NCBI GenBank assembly: GCA_023264015.1
Contig: JALQTJ010000006.1
Location: 1 to 61,915 of the forward strand
Direction: 5' to 3'
DNA: 61,915 bases
Source: Flavobacteriaceae bacterium
GTDB lineage: Bacteria; Bacteroidota; Bacteroidia; Flavobacteriales; Flavobacteriaceae
Below are positions 35,918 through 44,373 of the stretch, piece by piece; positions within the stretch are counted from its first letter, which is position 1; every line of letters starts with the position of its first letter. A model generated the notes under the pieces. The model did not search any database, was not told where the DNA came from, and worked only from the letters and a program-made list of their open reading frames with translations. The position numbers and the translations under genes were made by a program.

Positions 35918-38704
35918 TTAATCGAGGTGATTCCAGTGCATTAAGGTGTTCCAGAACAATCCGCTATCGTGATGATTGAGGTAGCGATTTAAGGGGTTGA
36001 AGGTGAAGGCGATGACGCGACCTTTTCCATGAGGTACATTGAAGATAGCTCCATGACCTACAATCTCATTTTCATTGCGAACCATTCCAGAGCGGACATA
36101 TTTTCGAGATTTTTGCTCCGCTTTCTCAGCTGCTTTAGGCTGCTGATCTTCTGCGAATCCCATGATCTCGCCTTCATAGGGTTTTTCATCACTTAAAATG
36201 TCATCTCCATATTGAACAACCATATACTCACGGTCTCTTAAAGCCGTGCGCAGTAGCGGAGTGTTTCCTTTGTAGAGATGAAATTGCTCAGGGTAACCGT
36301 ATAGGATTGGGCTTGAGCTTTGACGTATTTTGGCGGTTACAATAGACCCCGGATGAAACAGTTTAGACGGACTATGGCTGCTCAGTTGAGAACCAATACC
36401 CAACTCAGCCACAATAGAAGAACTGTTGTCGAGCGGTATTAGGATTCCTCCGGCCTTGACAAAGGCCTCGAGTTCATGAATACCTTCAAATCCTGGACCT
36501 CCGGTCATATCATCGGTGGCATCTGGGGTACCGTGGGCTTGAAATTGGGTGGTTTTTGTGAAAGGCATCGGACCAAATGAGGCGTCAACACCGTGAATAA
36601 ATCGCTTGGCGTCTCCGCGTTGGTGAGGAATCACAATCACATCATAGGCATTCTTCAGCTTGCCATTTTTTAAATCGTCTTTATCAATGCTAGTGTATGG
36701 AATTCCTTTTTGTTCAAGGGTGAAGCGCACCCATCCTTCAGCCTGGGTGTCGGTCCAGCTATGGAATACCGCTATTTTAGGCAAGGTTATGGCTCTAAGC
36801 GAAGAACCTATGGCATCGGTTGCCTTGAGATCGAGTGAGTGGCGTGTTGCGAGTTCATTGGCCTGTGCGATGCTTAGGCCCTTGAAAACTAGAGATCCGG
36901 CCTTAAGCGTATCTGAAGCCACAATAAGTGACTGATCTGAAACATAGGCTTTCGCTCCTCGGGCGATATCTTTTAATCCGTAAAGAGCTGTTAGAGCGGT
37001 AGACTGCGCCTTGTAGTCGAGCACGTAGTCACTGCCACTACCCTCAATGATACCCGTATGGGTTACGTCTTCAGTGATCAATGCGAGTTGTTCTTGATCT
37101 TCAAAGACGGTCTCATTTTCTTCTACATCGACTCCATAGAGCATACTCAAGGTCCATGCAATGGCGTCGTATGGTGGAAACTTTGCCTCTTTAGGGTATT
37201 GTTGTGGAGTGAGTAAATCGTAAGCCAGTTTACTATAGGGTTGGTCAAGTTTTACGATATAATCTCCTTTTTGATCTCCTTCGATGACTTGATGAACTTC
37301 TATGCCTTGGGCACGCAGCTGATTTACGAGATAAGCAGCTATTGCAGGATCGCGCTGCTCACTTGGAATGGTGAACTGCTTTATCTTGTTTTTACTCGAA
37401 AATCGGGTATTGTTGACACTTTTTTGATAGAAGTTTTTAAGCAGGTTTTCTCGATTTTCTGCGGCATAGCTCAAGGATGCAAGTACTCCTGCCTGCATGT
37501 AATTCGTATTGTTTCGAGCCGACCAGTTGACCATACCTGAAGCAGGGTCTGGGCGATACCATTCTCTCGAAGTCACAGGGTCTCCAGCGTATTTGCTTTT
37601 GGTCAGATCGCGCAGATAAGTATTAGCTCCGGCGTTACCGAAGGTTTCATAGAAGCGCCCTACTGAGTTATGGGTGTTTGCTACCCAAACGCCATAGCCT
37701 GGCCACCATCCGTCGTAAAACGCCCAGTTGAACACTCCGGGCAACCCTTGAGAAGCAAGGCTGGTCATCTCATAATTCGCGATGGTTTGCCATTCTCCGA
37801 TAGTGATCGGATCTACGTTTTCATTGTACGGACCGGTTCCGGTAGAAATGTAAAGTAAGGGTACCGATTCGTGCAGATCGAGCATCACATTTGGATGCCA
37901 ATCGTAGTAAATTTTAAAGATGTTTTTGGTGATCTCTTGAGTGATTTGTAGTCCGTCGCGGTTGTTGTCGTGAAACACATAACGCCCCCAATAAGGGGTT
38001 GAACGCGGAAATCCATCGTCCCATTGTTCACGGAACTTGGTGTAGCGATGGTACCAGTCGACTTGTTTGTCGCGTCCGTCGGGTTCAGAAACGGGGTTAA
38101 TCAGCACGACCACGTTTGAGCGTATTTTTTGGATCTCTTCAGAGTCGTCGGTGATCAAGCGATAGGCCAGTTCCATCAGCATCTCAGGTGAACCCATTTC
38201 TGTTGAGTGCATTCCACCATTGAGGTAGTAGACGCTCTTACCCTCAGCTATCAATTGTTCGGCGCGCTTTTGATCAGTCACTCTGGGGTCAGAGAGTTCA
38301 CTCATGATGCGTTTGTATAGGTCCGAATGCGCCACGGTTTCTTCGCTAGAAATCAGTACCAAGTGAATCGGGCGGCCTTCTTCGCTGGTCCCTACTTGTT
38401 CCACTTTAATCCGGTTTGAGACCTCGGCCAAGGTCTTGTAGTAGCCATAAATTTCTGAGGTGTTGTGCATTACTCCCGGAGCTCCTATGATGGTTCCGAA
38501 ATGTTTTAGCGGAGAAGGTATGGTCGGGTGATCTATGATTTTTGACACCGATTCAGGGTAAAACCTATCGTCAGTGGTGTATTCTCTGATCTGTTGCTCA
38601 TAGTTGAGATCGCGCTCTTGAGCTTTAAGCCATTGAGTGCCTCCAAGAACCAGTAGACACAAGGCGAATAGGGTAAAAGTTTTGGTATTCATAGGTAAAC
38701 GCAT
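35918..38704 (-). CDS. Second exported M14-family zinc carboxypeptidase
   Basis: A 928-residue exported M14 protein and distant paralogue of the gene downstream. Signal: TKTFTLFALCLLVLGGTQW, with ATG at 38704 or 38692 (MNTKTF); both are possible. Zinc motif NGGMHSTEMGSPEM (HxxE) at about residue 165, HDNNRDG at about 245, DLHESVPLLYIS at about 275 with the third zinc His, and Glu in GRFYETFGNAG at about 350. The C-terminal half again has an amidotransferase-like fold ending KGRVIAFTFNPLNRYLNHHD. It leads the three-gene operon, with 19 bases to the next gene. Confidence 0.86.
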   Translation of the reverse strand: MRLPMNTKTFTLFALCLLVLGGTQWLKAQERDLNYEQQIREYTTDDRFYPESVSKIIDHPTIPSPLKHFGTIIGAPGVMHNTSEIYGYYKTLAEVSNRIKVEQVGTSEEGRPIHLVLISSEETVAHSDLYKRIMSELSDPRVTDQKRAEQLIAEGKSVYYLNGGMHSTEMGSPEMLMELAYRLITDDSEEIQKIRSNVVVLINPVSEPDGRDKQVDWYHRYTKFREQWDDGFPRSTPYWGRYVFHDNNRDGLQITQEITKNIFKIYYDWHPNVMLDLHESVPLLYISTGTGPYNENVDPITIGEWQTIANYEMTSLASQGLPGVFNWAFYDGWWPGYGVWVANTHNSVGRFYETFGNAGANTYLRDLTKSKYAGDPVTSREWYRPDPASGMVNWSARNNTNYMQAGVLASLSYAAENRENLLKNFYQKSVNNTRFSSKNKIKQFTIPSEQRDPAIAAYLVNQLRAQGIEVHQVIEGDQKGDYIVKLDQPYSKLAYDLLTPQQYPKEAKFPPYDAIAWTLSMLYGVDVEENETVFEDQEQLALITEDVTHTGIIEGSGSDYVLDYKAQSTALTALYGLKDIARGAKAYVSDQSLIVASDTLKAGSLVFKGLSIAQANELATRHSLDLKATDAIGSSLRAITLPKIAVFHSWTDTQAEGWVRFTLEQKGIPYTSIDKDDLKNGKLKNAYDVIVIPHQRGDAKRFIHGVDASFGPMPFTKTTQFQAHGTPDATDDMTGGPGFEGIHELEAFVKAGGILIPLDNSSSIVAELGIGSQLSSHSPSKLFHPGSIVTAKIRQSSSPILYGYPEQFHLYKGNTPLLRTALRDREYMVVQYGDDILSDEKPYEGEIMGFAEDQQPKAAEKAEQKSRKYVRSGMVRNENEIVGHGAIFNVPHGKGRVIAFTFNPLNRYLNHHDSGLFWNTLMHWNHLD

Positions 38705-38764
38705 AAGAGGAGTTAAGATAATGAGATAATCTGCAAGACGAACAGCTTTGGTCAGAAACGATGT

Positions 38765-39475
38765 TTAGCGGCGTAAGCTCCAGACTTCATAGATGGGGTC
38801 GCCTCGACTGCTCAAGCCTGAGTGGTGCCAGTCGCCGTCTTTTAACTCGAAGTCAAAGGCGAGTGCTGCTCCCACACGACTATTGTCTCTAGAAAAGAAT
38901 TCAATGTGCTCGGTGTACACTCCATCAATAGTGGTGTAACGTCCTCCGCCTGTTCCCATAAATTGTTTGGTTTCAGTGTTGTAGGCAATCCATTGAAAAC
39001 GTGTACCTGATAAGATTTTCATGGTCTTTCTGGGTTGATCTGTTGATCGAGGAACTAATTCTTCTCCGCGTTTACGGGCCGACATGAGCCAAGCTCCTGC
39101 AAGTGCACCTGGGGTGTTTGTGTCAATTTGAGAAAAATTTAAGCCCAACCCTTCAGCCTGATAACCGTTAGGGCTTGGTACGAGATTAAATCGCAGTGTT
39201 TCTCCTACTTGTTCGGGCTGTTCAGAATCGAACTCTAAAGTGAGACTCCAAACAGTGCCGTCAAGTTGCCATGCACCTCCGATGGTCCGTATAAATTCCC
39301 CTTTCGAAGCACCAAACCAACTAATGGATTGGTAGCTTTCTGAGACGATAGAAATAACAGTCACTTCTCTGAGATTGGCATCCTGTGTCTTGGCCTGCCA
39401 TGCGCCCAAAGGAGACTGCGCTGAGAGTATCAGGGCTGAAAGCCCCATGAGGATAGAAAATAGCGTCGTTTTCAT
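38765..39475 (-). CDS. Secreted two-repeat lipocalin-like protein (DUF4488-like)
   Basis: A 236-residue secreted protein (MKTTLFSILMGLSALILSAQ). It contains two copies of a beta-barrel-like module: GAWQAKTQDANLREVTVISI with FGASKGEFIRTIGGAWQL, then GAWLMSARKRGEELVPRSTD with NTETKQFMGTGGGRYTTIDG and EHIEFFSRDNSRVGAALAFD. The second copy is close to the DUF4488/lipocalin-like pattern. ATG 39475 starts the signal; the upstream 18 codons are AT-rich and improbable. It lies 60 bases upstream of the M14 operon on the same strand and may be co-transcribed. Ligand unknown. Confidence 0.68.
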   Translation of the reverse strand: MKTTLFSILMGLSALILSAQSPLGAWQAKTQDANLREVTVISIVSESYQSISWFGASKGEFIRTIGGAWQLDGTVWSLTLEFDSEQPEQVGETLRFNLVPSPNGYQAEGLGLNFSQIDTNTPGALAGAWLMSARKRGEELVPRSTDQPRKTMKILSGTRFQWIAYNTETKQFMGTGGGRYTTIDGVYTEHIEFFSRDNSRVGAALAFDFELKDGDWHHSGLSSRGDPIYEVWSLRR

Positions 39476-39507
39476 CTGCTTTAAAATAGTCTTGAGAATG
39501 TACAAAA

Positions 39508-39550
39508 TAGTTAGCTTTAAAAAACCCAAAACAATGGGTTGACCTAACTA
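39508..39550. promoter_or_regulatory. Nested inverted repeats between divergent genes
   Basis: Outer arms TAGTTAG (39508-39514) and CTAACTA (39544-39550) enclose inner arms AACCCA (39523-39528) and TGGGTT (39535-39540). The two pairs could form one RNA hairpin with an internal loop or two protein sites. The outer arm core TAGTTA/TAACTA also occurs in the 21127-21170 region. It ends eight bases before the start of the rightward gene. Confidence 0.4.
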
Positions 39551-39558
39551 ATTGTATT

Positions 39559-40041
39559 ATGAAGAGGATATTAAATTCATTTCAAGCCTTGGTGCTTCTC
39601 ACCATAGCAGTATGGTTTCTTTCAGCCTTAGCTATTTTATATTTTATTGATGATTGGGGTGCTAGAGGAACATTTGGAGATCTTTTCGGTGCTGTTAATG
39701 CCTTATTTTCTGGATTAGCCTTTGCAGGATTGCTTTACTCGTTATTAGAAAATAAACGGCAAATCATGGCGCAACAAGAAGAATTGATATTGAACCGTCA
39801 AGAGTTACTTAAAGCCCGAAAAATTCAAGAAAAAACAGAAAAGGCTATAGAAGCTCAAGTGTCTCAAATGAAGAATACCGCCCGCTTGAGTGGGTTGAAT
39901 ACACTTGTGAATTATTTCACTGCCAAAATAAACGATGCGAATAGCACAGATGAAGAAATTCAGGTAGCCAAAGAAAAGCGTCGAGAAGCGATCCGTGAGA
40001 TAGATCGTCTAATTAAGTGGGCAAACGCTGACGATTTTTAA
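39559..40041 (+). CDS. Two-helix membrane protein with coiled coil
   Basis: A 160-residue protein with two membrane helices (about residues 10-30, ALVLLTIAVWFLSALAILYF, and 42-64, AVNALFSGLAFAGLLYSLL), then a charged helical stretch from about 66 to 110 (NKRQIMAQQEELILNRQELL) likely to form a coiled coil, and a second helical tail. The loop WGARGTFGDLFGAVNALFSG is a widely conserved signature I have seen in small proteins of unknown function. The start ATG 39559 follows nested inverted repeats. No partner is evident; a scaffold or sensor role is only a guess. Confidence 0.68.
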   Translation: MKRILNSFQALVLLTIAVWFLSALAILYFIDDWGARGTFGDLFGAVNALFSGLAFAGLLYSLLENKRQIMAQQEELILNRQELLKARKIQEKTEKAIEAQVSQMKNTARLSGLNTLVNYFTAKINDANSTDEEIQVAKEKRREAIREIDRLIKWANADDF

Positions 40042-40072
40042 GTATCTTAATGAACTTATACGTTGAATTTTT

Positions 40073-41758
40073 ATGGGAAATAGAAGATCCTTTCTGAAAA
40101 AATCTTTGGCTGGTGGCCTGGTTGGAGCGCTTCCGGTTACAGCCTTGACGGCTTGTTCTGAAAATGCCTCGAGCACCTCTAGCAGTGCTGCTAAAACAGA
40201 TTCAAAAAATGGTAAAATCACCTTCTTGCAGACCACAGATGTGCACTGTCAATTGCATCAGCACGATGAGCTCTTTTGGGAGAATGAAGAAATCGTCTTT
40301 AGAAAAACAGGAGGATACGCCCATTTATCAACCGCATTGAAACAGCTCAAGGCCGAAAATCCTGACAACACTATCGTCATGGATACCGGAGATATGTTTC
40401 AGGGTTCAATGCTTTCGGTTCGAACAGAAGGGGATGCTTTTATCCCCATACTCAATGCGATGAATTACGACTTATACCATCCGGGAAATTGGGAGGTGGT
40501 GTATTATAAAGATCGCATGCAGCATCTTTTGGGTGGACTCAACGCGCCTAAAGTATGCACCAATATGTACCACGACTTAGGAGACGGAAAACGAGGAGAA
40601 CTCATCTTTCAGCCATATCAGATTTACCATCGCCTTGGAGTGAAAATTGGATTTCTTGGATATACAGATCATTTGGTTCCTAAACGCCAATCTCCGCTCT
40701 ATTCTAAGGGAATCATCTATACCGAGGCGAAGGAAAACTTAAAGCATTATGTAGATGTCTTGCGCAACCAAGAGAAATGTGATCTAGTCATTATTTTGTC
40801 TCATATGGGATTGTCTCAGCAGATTGCGCTCGGAAATCATCCAGATTGCGAGGGGGTTGATTACATTTTCGGGGCTGATACGCACGAAAGAGTTAGAAAA
40901 CCAATTCAAGGGAAATACACTAAGATTGTCGAGCCAGGAGCTTTTGGTTCATTCATAGGTAAACTTGAAATTGAAGTCAAAGACGGTAAAATGGGGGAGC
41001 ATCACTACGAGCTTGTTGAGGTCGATCCGAATCGTTTCGAGGCAGACCCAGAAATGGTGACCTTGGTTGAAGCATTAGAAGCTCCACATAAAGAGGCGAT
41101 CAATACAGTGATCGGCTATTCAAAGCAACCGCTCTACCGTTATTTTGTAGTTGAAAACACTATCGATACGATGATCGTCGACGCCCTAAAGTGGAGGATT
41201 AATGTCGACGTGGTATTGTCGAACGGCTTCAGGTTCTGTCCGCCTCGTGTTCCGGATGAATCGGGATTGGTGCCTATTACCGAGGGGTACCTCTACGATA
41301 TGCTACCCGTTGAAGCAACCGTGCGAACCGGAAAAGTAAAGGGTAAGCAATTGCTCGCTTGGTTAGAGAAGGAATTGCAAAACGTTTTCGCTGAAGACGC
41401 CTCTAAACGCTTCGGAGGATGGGTGGTGCGCTTCAAAGGAATGAAAGTTGAATTCAAGGCTTTTGCCGATTTTGGTGAGCGCATTCAAAAGGTTGTCATT
41501 GCAGATGAGCCTTTAGATCTTGAACGCGAATACACCATTTGTGCATGCGAACGTGAAGGTGATCCAGACGATGTTTTGTGTCGCATGACAGGGGTTAAAG
41601 AGACTAAGAATACGGAGTTTACTTTGCATGGAGTGGTTAAAGATTACCTCAAAGAATTTTCGCCAGTAGATCCGGTACTTCGTCATGATTCGAAGGTCTT
41701 AGATGCTCCGCTCACCCTACTTTCTCAGGTTTCTGGTGTAGACTATAAGTTTGTGTAA
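40073..41758 (+). CDS. Tat-exported SoxB-like metallophosphoesterase/5'-nucleotidase
   Basis: A 561-residue exported protein (NRRSFLKKSLAGGLVGALP, a clear Tat motif RRSFLK, then a possible lipid Cys in TALTACS). The dimetal phosphoesterase domain shows TTDVHCQLHQHD (DxH), VMDTGDMFQGS (GD), HPGNWEVVYY, ILSHMGLSQQ and GADTHERV. Ordinary 5'-nucleotidases have GNHE; the Trp in GNWE is the form seen in the SoxB (thiosulfohydrolase) branch. The C-terminal half (from about residue 350) is the 5'-nucleotidase-C fold. No other sox gene is visible, so sulfur oxidation is not supported; phosphoester or sulfur-ester hydrolysis are both open. It stands 32 bases after the membrane-coiled-coil gene. Confidence 0.78.
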   Translation: MGNRRSFLKKSLAGGLVGALPVTALTACSENASSTSSSAAKTDSKNGKITFLQTTDVHCQLHQHDELFWENEEIVFRKTGGYAHLSTALKQLKAENPDNTIVMDTGDMFQGSMLSVRTEGDAFIPILNAMNYDLYHPGNWEVVYYKDRMQHLLGGLNAPKVCTNMYHDLGDGKRGELIFQPYQIYHRLGVKIGFLGYTDHLVPKRQSPLYSKGIIYTEAKENLKHYVDVLRNQEKCDLVIILSHMGLSQQIALGNHPDCEGVDYIFGADTHERVRKPIQGKYTKIVEPGAFGSFIGKLEIEVKDGKMGEHHYELVEVDPNRFEADPEMVTLVEALEAPHKEAINTVIGYSKQPLYRYFVVENTIDTMIVDALKWRINVDVVLSNGFRFCPPRVPDESGLVPITEGYLYDMLPVEATVRTGKVKGKQLLAWLEKELQNVFAEDASKRFGGWVVRFKGMKVEFKAFADFGERIQKVVIADEPLDLEREYTICACEREGDPDDVLCRMTGVKETKNTEFTLHGVVKDYLKEFSPVDPVLRHDSKVLDAPLTLLSQVSGVDYKFV

Positions 41759-41785
41759 CGCGTATTTCCGTTGTTTCTTTGGCCT

Positions 41786-41802
41786 GCCGAATGGCATTCG
41801 GC
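41786..41802. promoter_or_regulatory. Short perfect hairpin in the leader of the DUF3078 gene
   Basis: GCCGAAT (41786-41792), loop GGC, ATTCGGC (41796-41802): a 7-bp GC-rich stem with no T tract, 24 bases before the start codon at 41827. It may be a transcript-stability hairpin in the leader or the 3' end of the SoxB-like transcript; it does not look like an intrinsic terminator. Confidence 0.4.
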
Positions 41803-41826
41803 GACGGGTAAACGATACACATGCTT

Positions 41827-42717
41827 ATGAAATATGCGCTTTTAAGTGCACTTAGTGCTTTTCTATTTACTTCTATTCAGGCTCAAACACTGGATAGCCT
41901 TCAGGTAAACAAAACGGCCAATTGGGGAGTCAACTTTGCCAATGTTGGTCTTTCAAATTGGACGGCAGGGGGAGAGAGTTCAGTAGCCTTAGGGACGGTG
42001 CTTAATGCTAAGATCGTTCGAAAAGAAAATTTTGGTACCTGGACAAGTCAATTTGACTTTGCCTTAGGTGGTGCTCGAGTTGGGGACAAAAATTTTAGAA
42101 AAACAGACGATAACATCATTCTGCAATCGAAGTACACCAAAAAATTCAGCGAAAAGTTCAGGTCGGCTGCAATTGTGGTCTTTAGAACTCAATTATTGAA
42201 CGGATTGGTTTACAAGACAGATCCTTCTGACCCAGATCAACTGTTAAAAGAAAAGATCTCAGGTTTTTTATCCCCTGGTTACCTATCGCTCAACTTGGGT
42301 TTTGATTATGAGCCCGGCGATTATCTTAGTGTCTCGTTCGCACCTACCTCTGGAAAGTTTACGATTGTGACAGACCCAGAACTTTCTGAAGCGGGCGCAT
42401 TCGGTGTTGAAAAGGGTAAGAATTCGCGTTCAGAGCTCGGAGTCAACCTCTTAGTGGCTGTTGATGTAGATCTGATGGAGAACATGAATCTCAAGAGCAG
42501 TCTTAACTTGTTCACCAATTACGGTACCTTCGGAACTATAGATACCAACTGGGAGAACCTTATTGTCATGAAAGTAAACAAATACTTCAATGCCAGTTTA
42601 GGGACCCAGTTGATCTACGATAAAGACATCCTAATCACCAAAGATGATGGAACGCTTGGCAATGCCATTCAATTCAAACACATTTTAAATTTCGGCTTCA
42701 ATTACGCGCTCTTCTAG
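41827..42717 (+). CDS. DUF3078-family exported beta-barrel-like protein
   Basis: A 296-residue exported protein (MKYALLSALSAFLFTSIQAQ) of the DUF3078 family, recognised by WGVNFANVGLSNWTAGGESS, FDFALGGARVGDKNFRKTDD and a succession of alternating beta strands to FGFNYALF, an aromatic C terminus typical of outer-membrane barrels. ATG 41827 is preferred over 41821 (two residues more). Flavobacterial genomes often carry one or more copies, of unknown function. It seems to stand alone, with its own leader hairpin upstream. Confidence 0.83.
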   Translation: MKYALLSALSAFLFTSIQAQTLDSLQVNKTANWGVNFANVGLSNWTAGGESSVALGTVLNAKIVRKENFGTWTSQFDFALGGARVGDKNFRKTDDNIILQSKYTKKFSEKFRSAAIVVFRTQLLNGLVYKTDPSDPDQLLKEKISGFLSPGYLSLNLGFDYEPGDYLSVSFAPTSGKFTIVTDPELSEAGAFGVEKGKNSRSELGVNLLVAVDVDLMENMNLKSSLNLFTNYGTFGTIDTNWENLIVMKVNKYFNASLGTQLIYDKDILITKDDGTLGNAIQFKHILNFGFNYALF

Positions 42718-42755
42718 AAAGCGCTTTTGATTACTTCTTCAGGTTGTGCATTATA

Positions 42756-42774
42756 ATAGATACCTTGTATCTAT
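42756..42774. promoter_or_regulatory. 19-bp palindrome overlapping the sulfatase start codon
   Basis: ATAGATAC (42756-42763), CTT, GTATCTAT (42767-42774): 8-base arms pair exactly, and the last two bases are the A and T of the start codon ATG 42773. A dimeric repressor or a start-blocking hairpin could use it. It is too short and AT-rich for certainty. Confidence 0.45.
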
Positions 42775-44341
42775 GAATGTAAAGATTCTGCTTCTAAGTT
42801 TATTTGTAATGATGTCGGCATGTTCTGCTGGGTCTAGTGAATTCTCTTCAAAATCATTAGAAGACAAAAAGCCAAATATCATCTATATTCTAGCTGATGA
42901 CCTGGGGTATGGTGAGCTCGGGGTTTATGGTCAAAGCAAAATTGAAACTCCGAATATAGATGCCTTAGCACAAGCAGGAATGCGTTTTACGCAACACTAT
43001 TCAGGTGCTCCCGTATGCGCCCCAGCCCGATTTATGCTTCTTACTGGAACTCATGCTGGACATGCATATATAAGAGGAAATGATGAATGGAATGAAAGAG
43101 GTGATGTTTGGAATTACAAAGCCGTTATTCAAGACTCTACCCTTGAAGGTCAACGTCCTATTCCAAGAAGTACGGTATTATTACCTCAAAAACTCAAAGA
43201 AGTAGGCTATCGCACCGGAATGGTTGGGAAATGGGGTTTGGGTGCCCCGCACACGGATGCCATACCAACAAAGATGGGATTTGACTTTTTCTACGGATAT
43301 AATTGTCAACGACAGGCGCATACCTATTACCCAGTTCATTTATACCATAATGAACAAAGGATATATATCGGAAATGACACCATTGCTCCTTCAACCAAAC
43401 TTGCCGAAGGAGACTCTGAAAATGATCCAGAGAGTTATACAAATTATACGCTCGAAGCTTACGCCCCTGATCTCATGTTTGAGCAACTTCTAAATTTTAT
43501 AGGAGAAAGCAACGAGCAGGAAAACTCTCCTTTTTTTGCCTACTGGGCTACGCCACTACCGCACAATCCTATTCAGGCCCCTAAAAAATGGGTTGATTAC
43601 TATGTCAAAAAATTTGGCACTGAAGAGCCCTACATCGGCCAGCGAGGATATTTTCCGCATCAAAACCCAAGGGCCGGTTATGCCGCAATGATTTCTTATC
43701 TAGATGAAAATGTAGGCAAGCTAATCACCTTTCTTAAAGAAAATGACCTCTACGAAAACACTTTAATTATGTTTAGCTCAGATAATGGCGTTACCTATTC
43801 TGGTGGCACAGATGGTATATATTTTGATAGTTCTGGTGTTTTTGACGAAGAATACGGTCGTGCAAAAGGGTTTGTTTATGAGGGTGGAATCCGCGTACCG
43901 CTTATTGCCCAGTGGCCGGGTAAAATAGAGGCACAGAGTCAAACCGATCTTATATCTTCTCAATACGATGTAATGGCCACTTTGGGTGAAATCACAGGAT
44001 TTAAATTAGACAAACCTACTGATGGAATAAGCTTTGCCCCAACACTTATGGGAAATCCACAGAATGAAACCCACGAATTTCTTTTCTGGGAATTCCCTGA
44101 GTACGGTGGGCAAGTGGCTATTCGAATGGGAGAATGGAAGCTGGTACGACAGCATTTAAAAGACGACCTAGACCCAACCCTTGAGCTTTACAATCTAAAA
44201 AGCGACCCTCAAGAAAAGAATAATGTAGCCAACGACTACCCTGAAATTGTTGCTAAGGCAGCACTTATATTCAAGGAGCAACATGAGAATTCAGAAATTG
44301 AAAGATTCAGAATTCCCCTTATAGAAAATAGTTTGTATTAA
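42773..44341 (+). CDS. Arylsulfatase-family lipoprotein
   Basis: A 522-residue lipoprotein (MNVKILLLSLFVMMSAC) of the type I sulfatase family. It opens with KPNIIYILADDLGYGELG, with the paired metal Asp, and carries the active-site motif SGAPVCAPARFMLLTGTHAG (C-x-P-x-R) at about residue 82, whose Cys would be converted to formylglycine. Further family marks are TGMVGKWGLG, IMFSSDNGVTYSGGTDG and the C-terminal EWKLVRQH. The maturase (FGE or anSME) is not in the window. Neighbours give no polysaccharide locus, so the sulfated substrate is unknown. ATG 42773 begins the signal peptide and lies inside a palindrome. Confidence 0.88.
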   Translation: MNVKILLLSLFVMMSACSAGSSEFSSKSLEDKKPNIIYILADDLGYGELGVYGQSKIETPNIDALAQAGMRFTQHYSGAPVCAPARFMLLTGTHAGHAYIRGNDEWNERGDVWNYKAVIQDSTLEGQRPIPRSTVLLPQKLKEVGYRTGMVGKWGLGAPHTDAIPTKMGFDFFYGYNCQRQAHTYYPVHLYHNEQRIYIGNDTIAPSTKLAEGDSENDPESYTNYTLEAYAPDLMFEQLLNFIGESNEQENSPFFAYWATPLPHNPIQAPKKWVDYYVKKFGTEEPYIGQRGYFPHQNPRAGYAAMISYLDENVGKLITFLKENDLYENTLIMFSSDNGVTYSGGTDGIYFDSSGVFDEEYGRAKGFVYEGGIRVPLIAQWPGKIEAQSQTDLISSQYDVMATLGEITGFKLDKPTDGISFAPTLMGNPQNETHEFLFWEFPEYGGQVAIRMGEWKLVRQHLKDDLDPTLELYNLKSDPQEKNNVANDYPEIVAKAALIFKEQHENSEIERFRIPLIENSLY

Positions 44342-44344
44342 GCA

Positions 44345-44373
44345 GAATTCAGTTAATCTTCAAGATTGAATTC
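44345..44373. terminator. Possible bidirectional hairpin between convergent genes
   Basis: GAATTC (44345-44350) and GAATTC (44368-44373) flank AATCTT-C-AAGATT (44355-44367), giving a nested inverted repeat. It straddles the sulfatase end and the convergent PqqB-like gene end. There is no T tract on either side, so termination is only a guess. Confidence 0.3.

Noticed and set aside
44345-44373. Nested EcoRI-like repeat as a protein binding site
   Set aside because: It lies between two converging gene ends, so a regulatory site there is unlikely; kept only as a weak terminator candidate.
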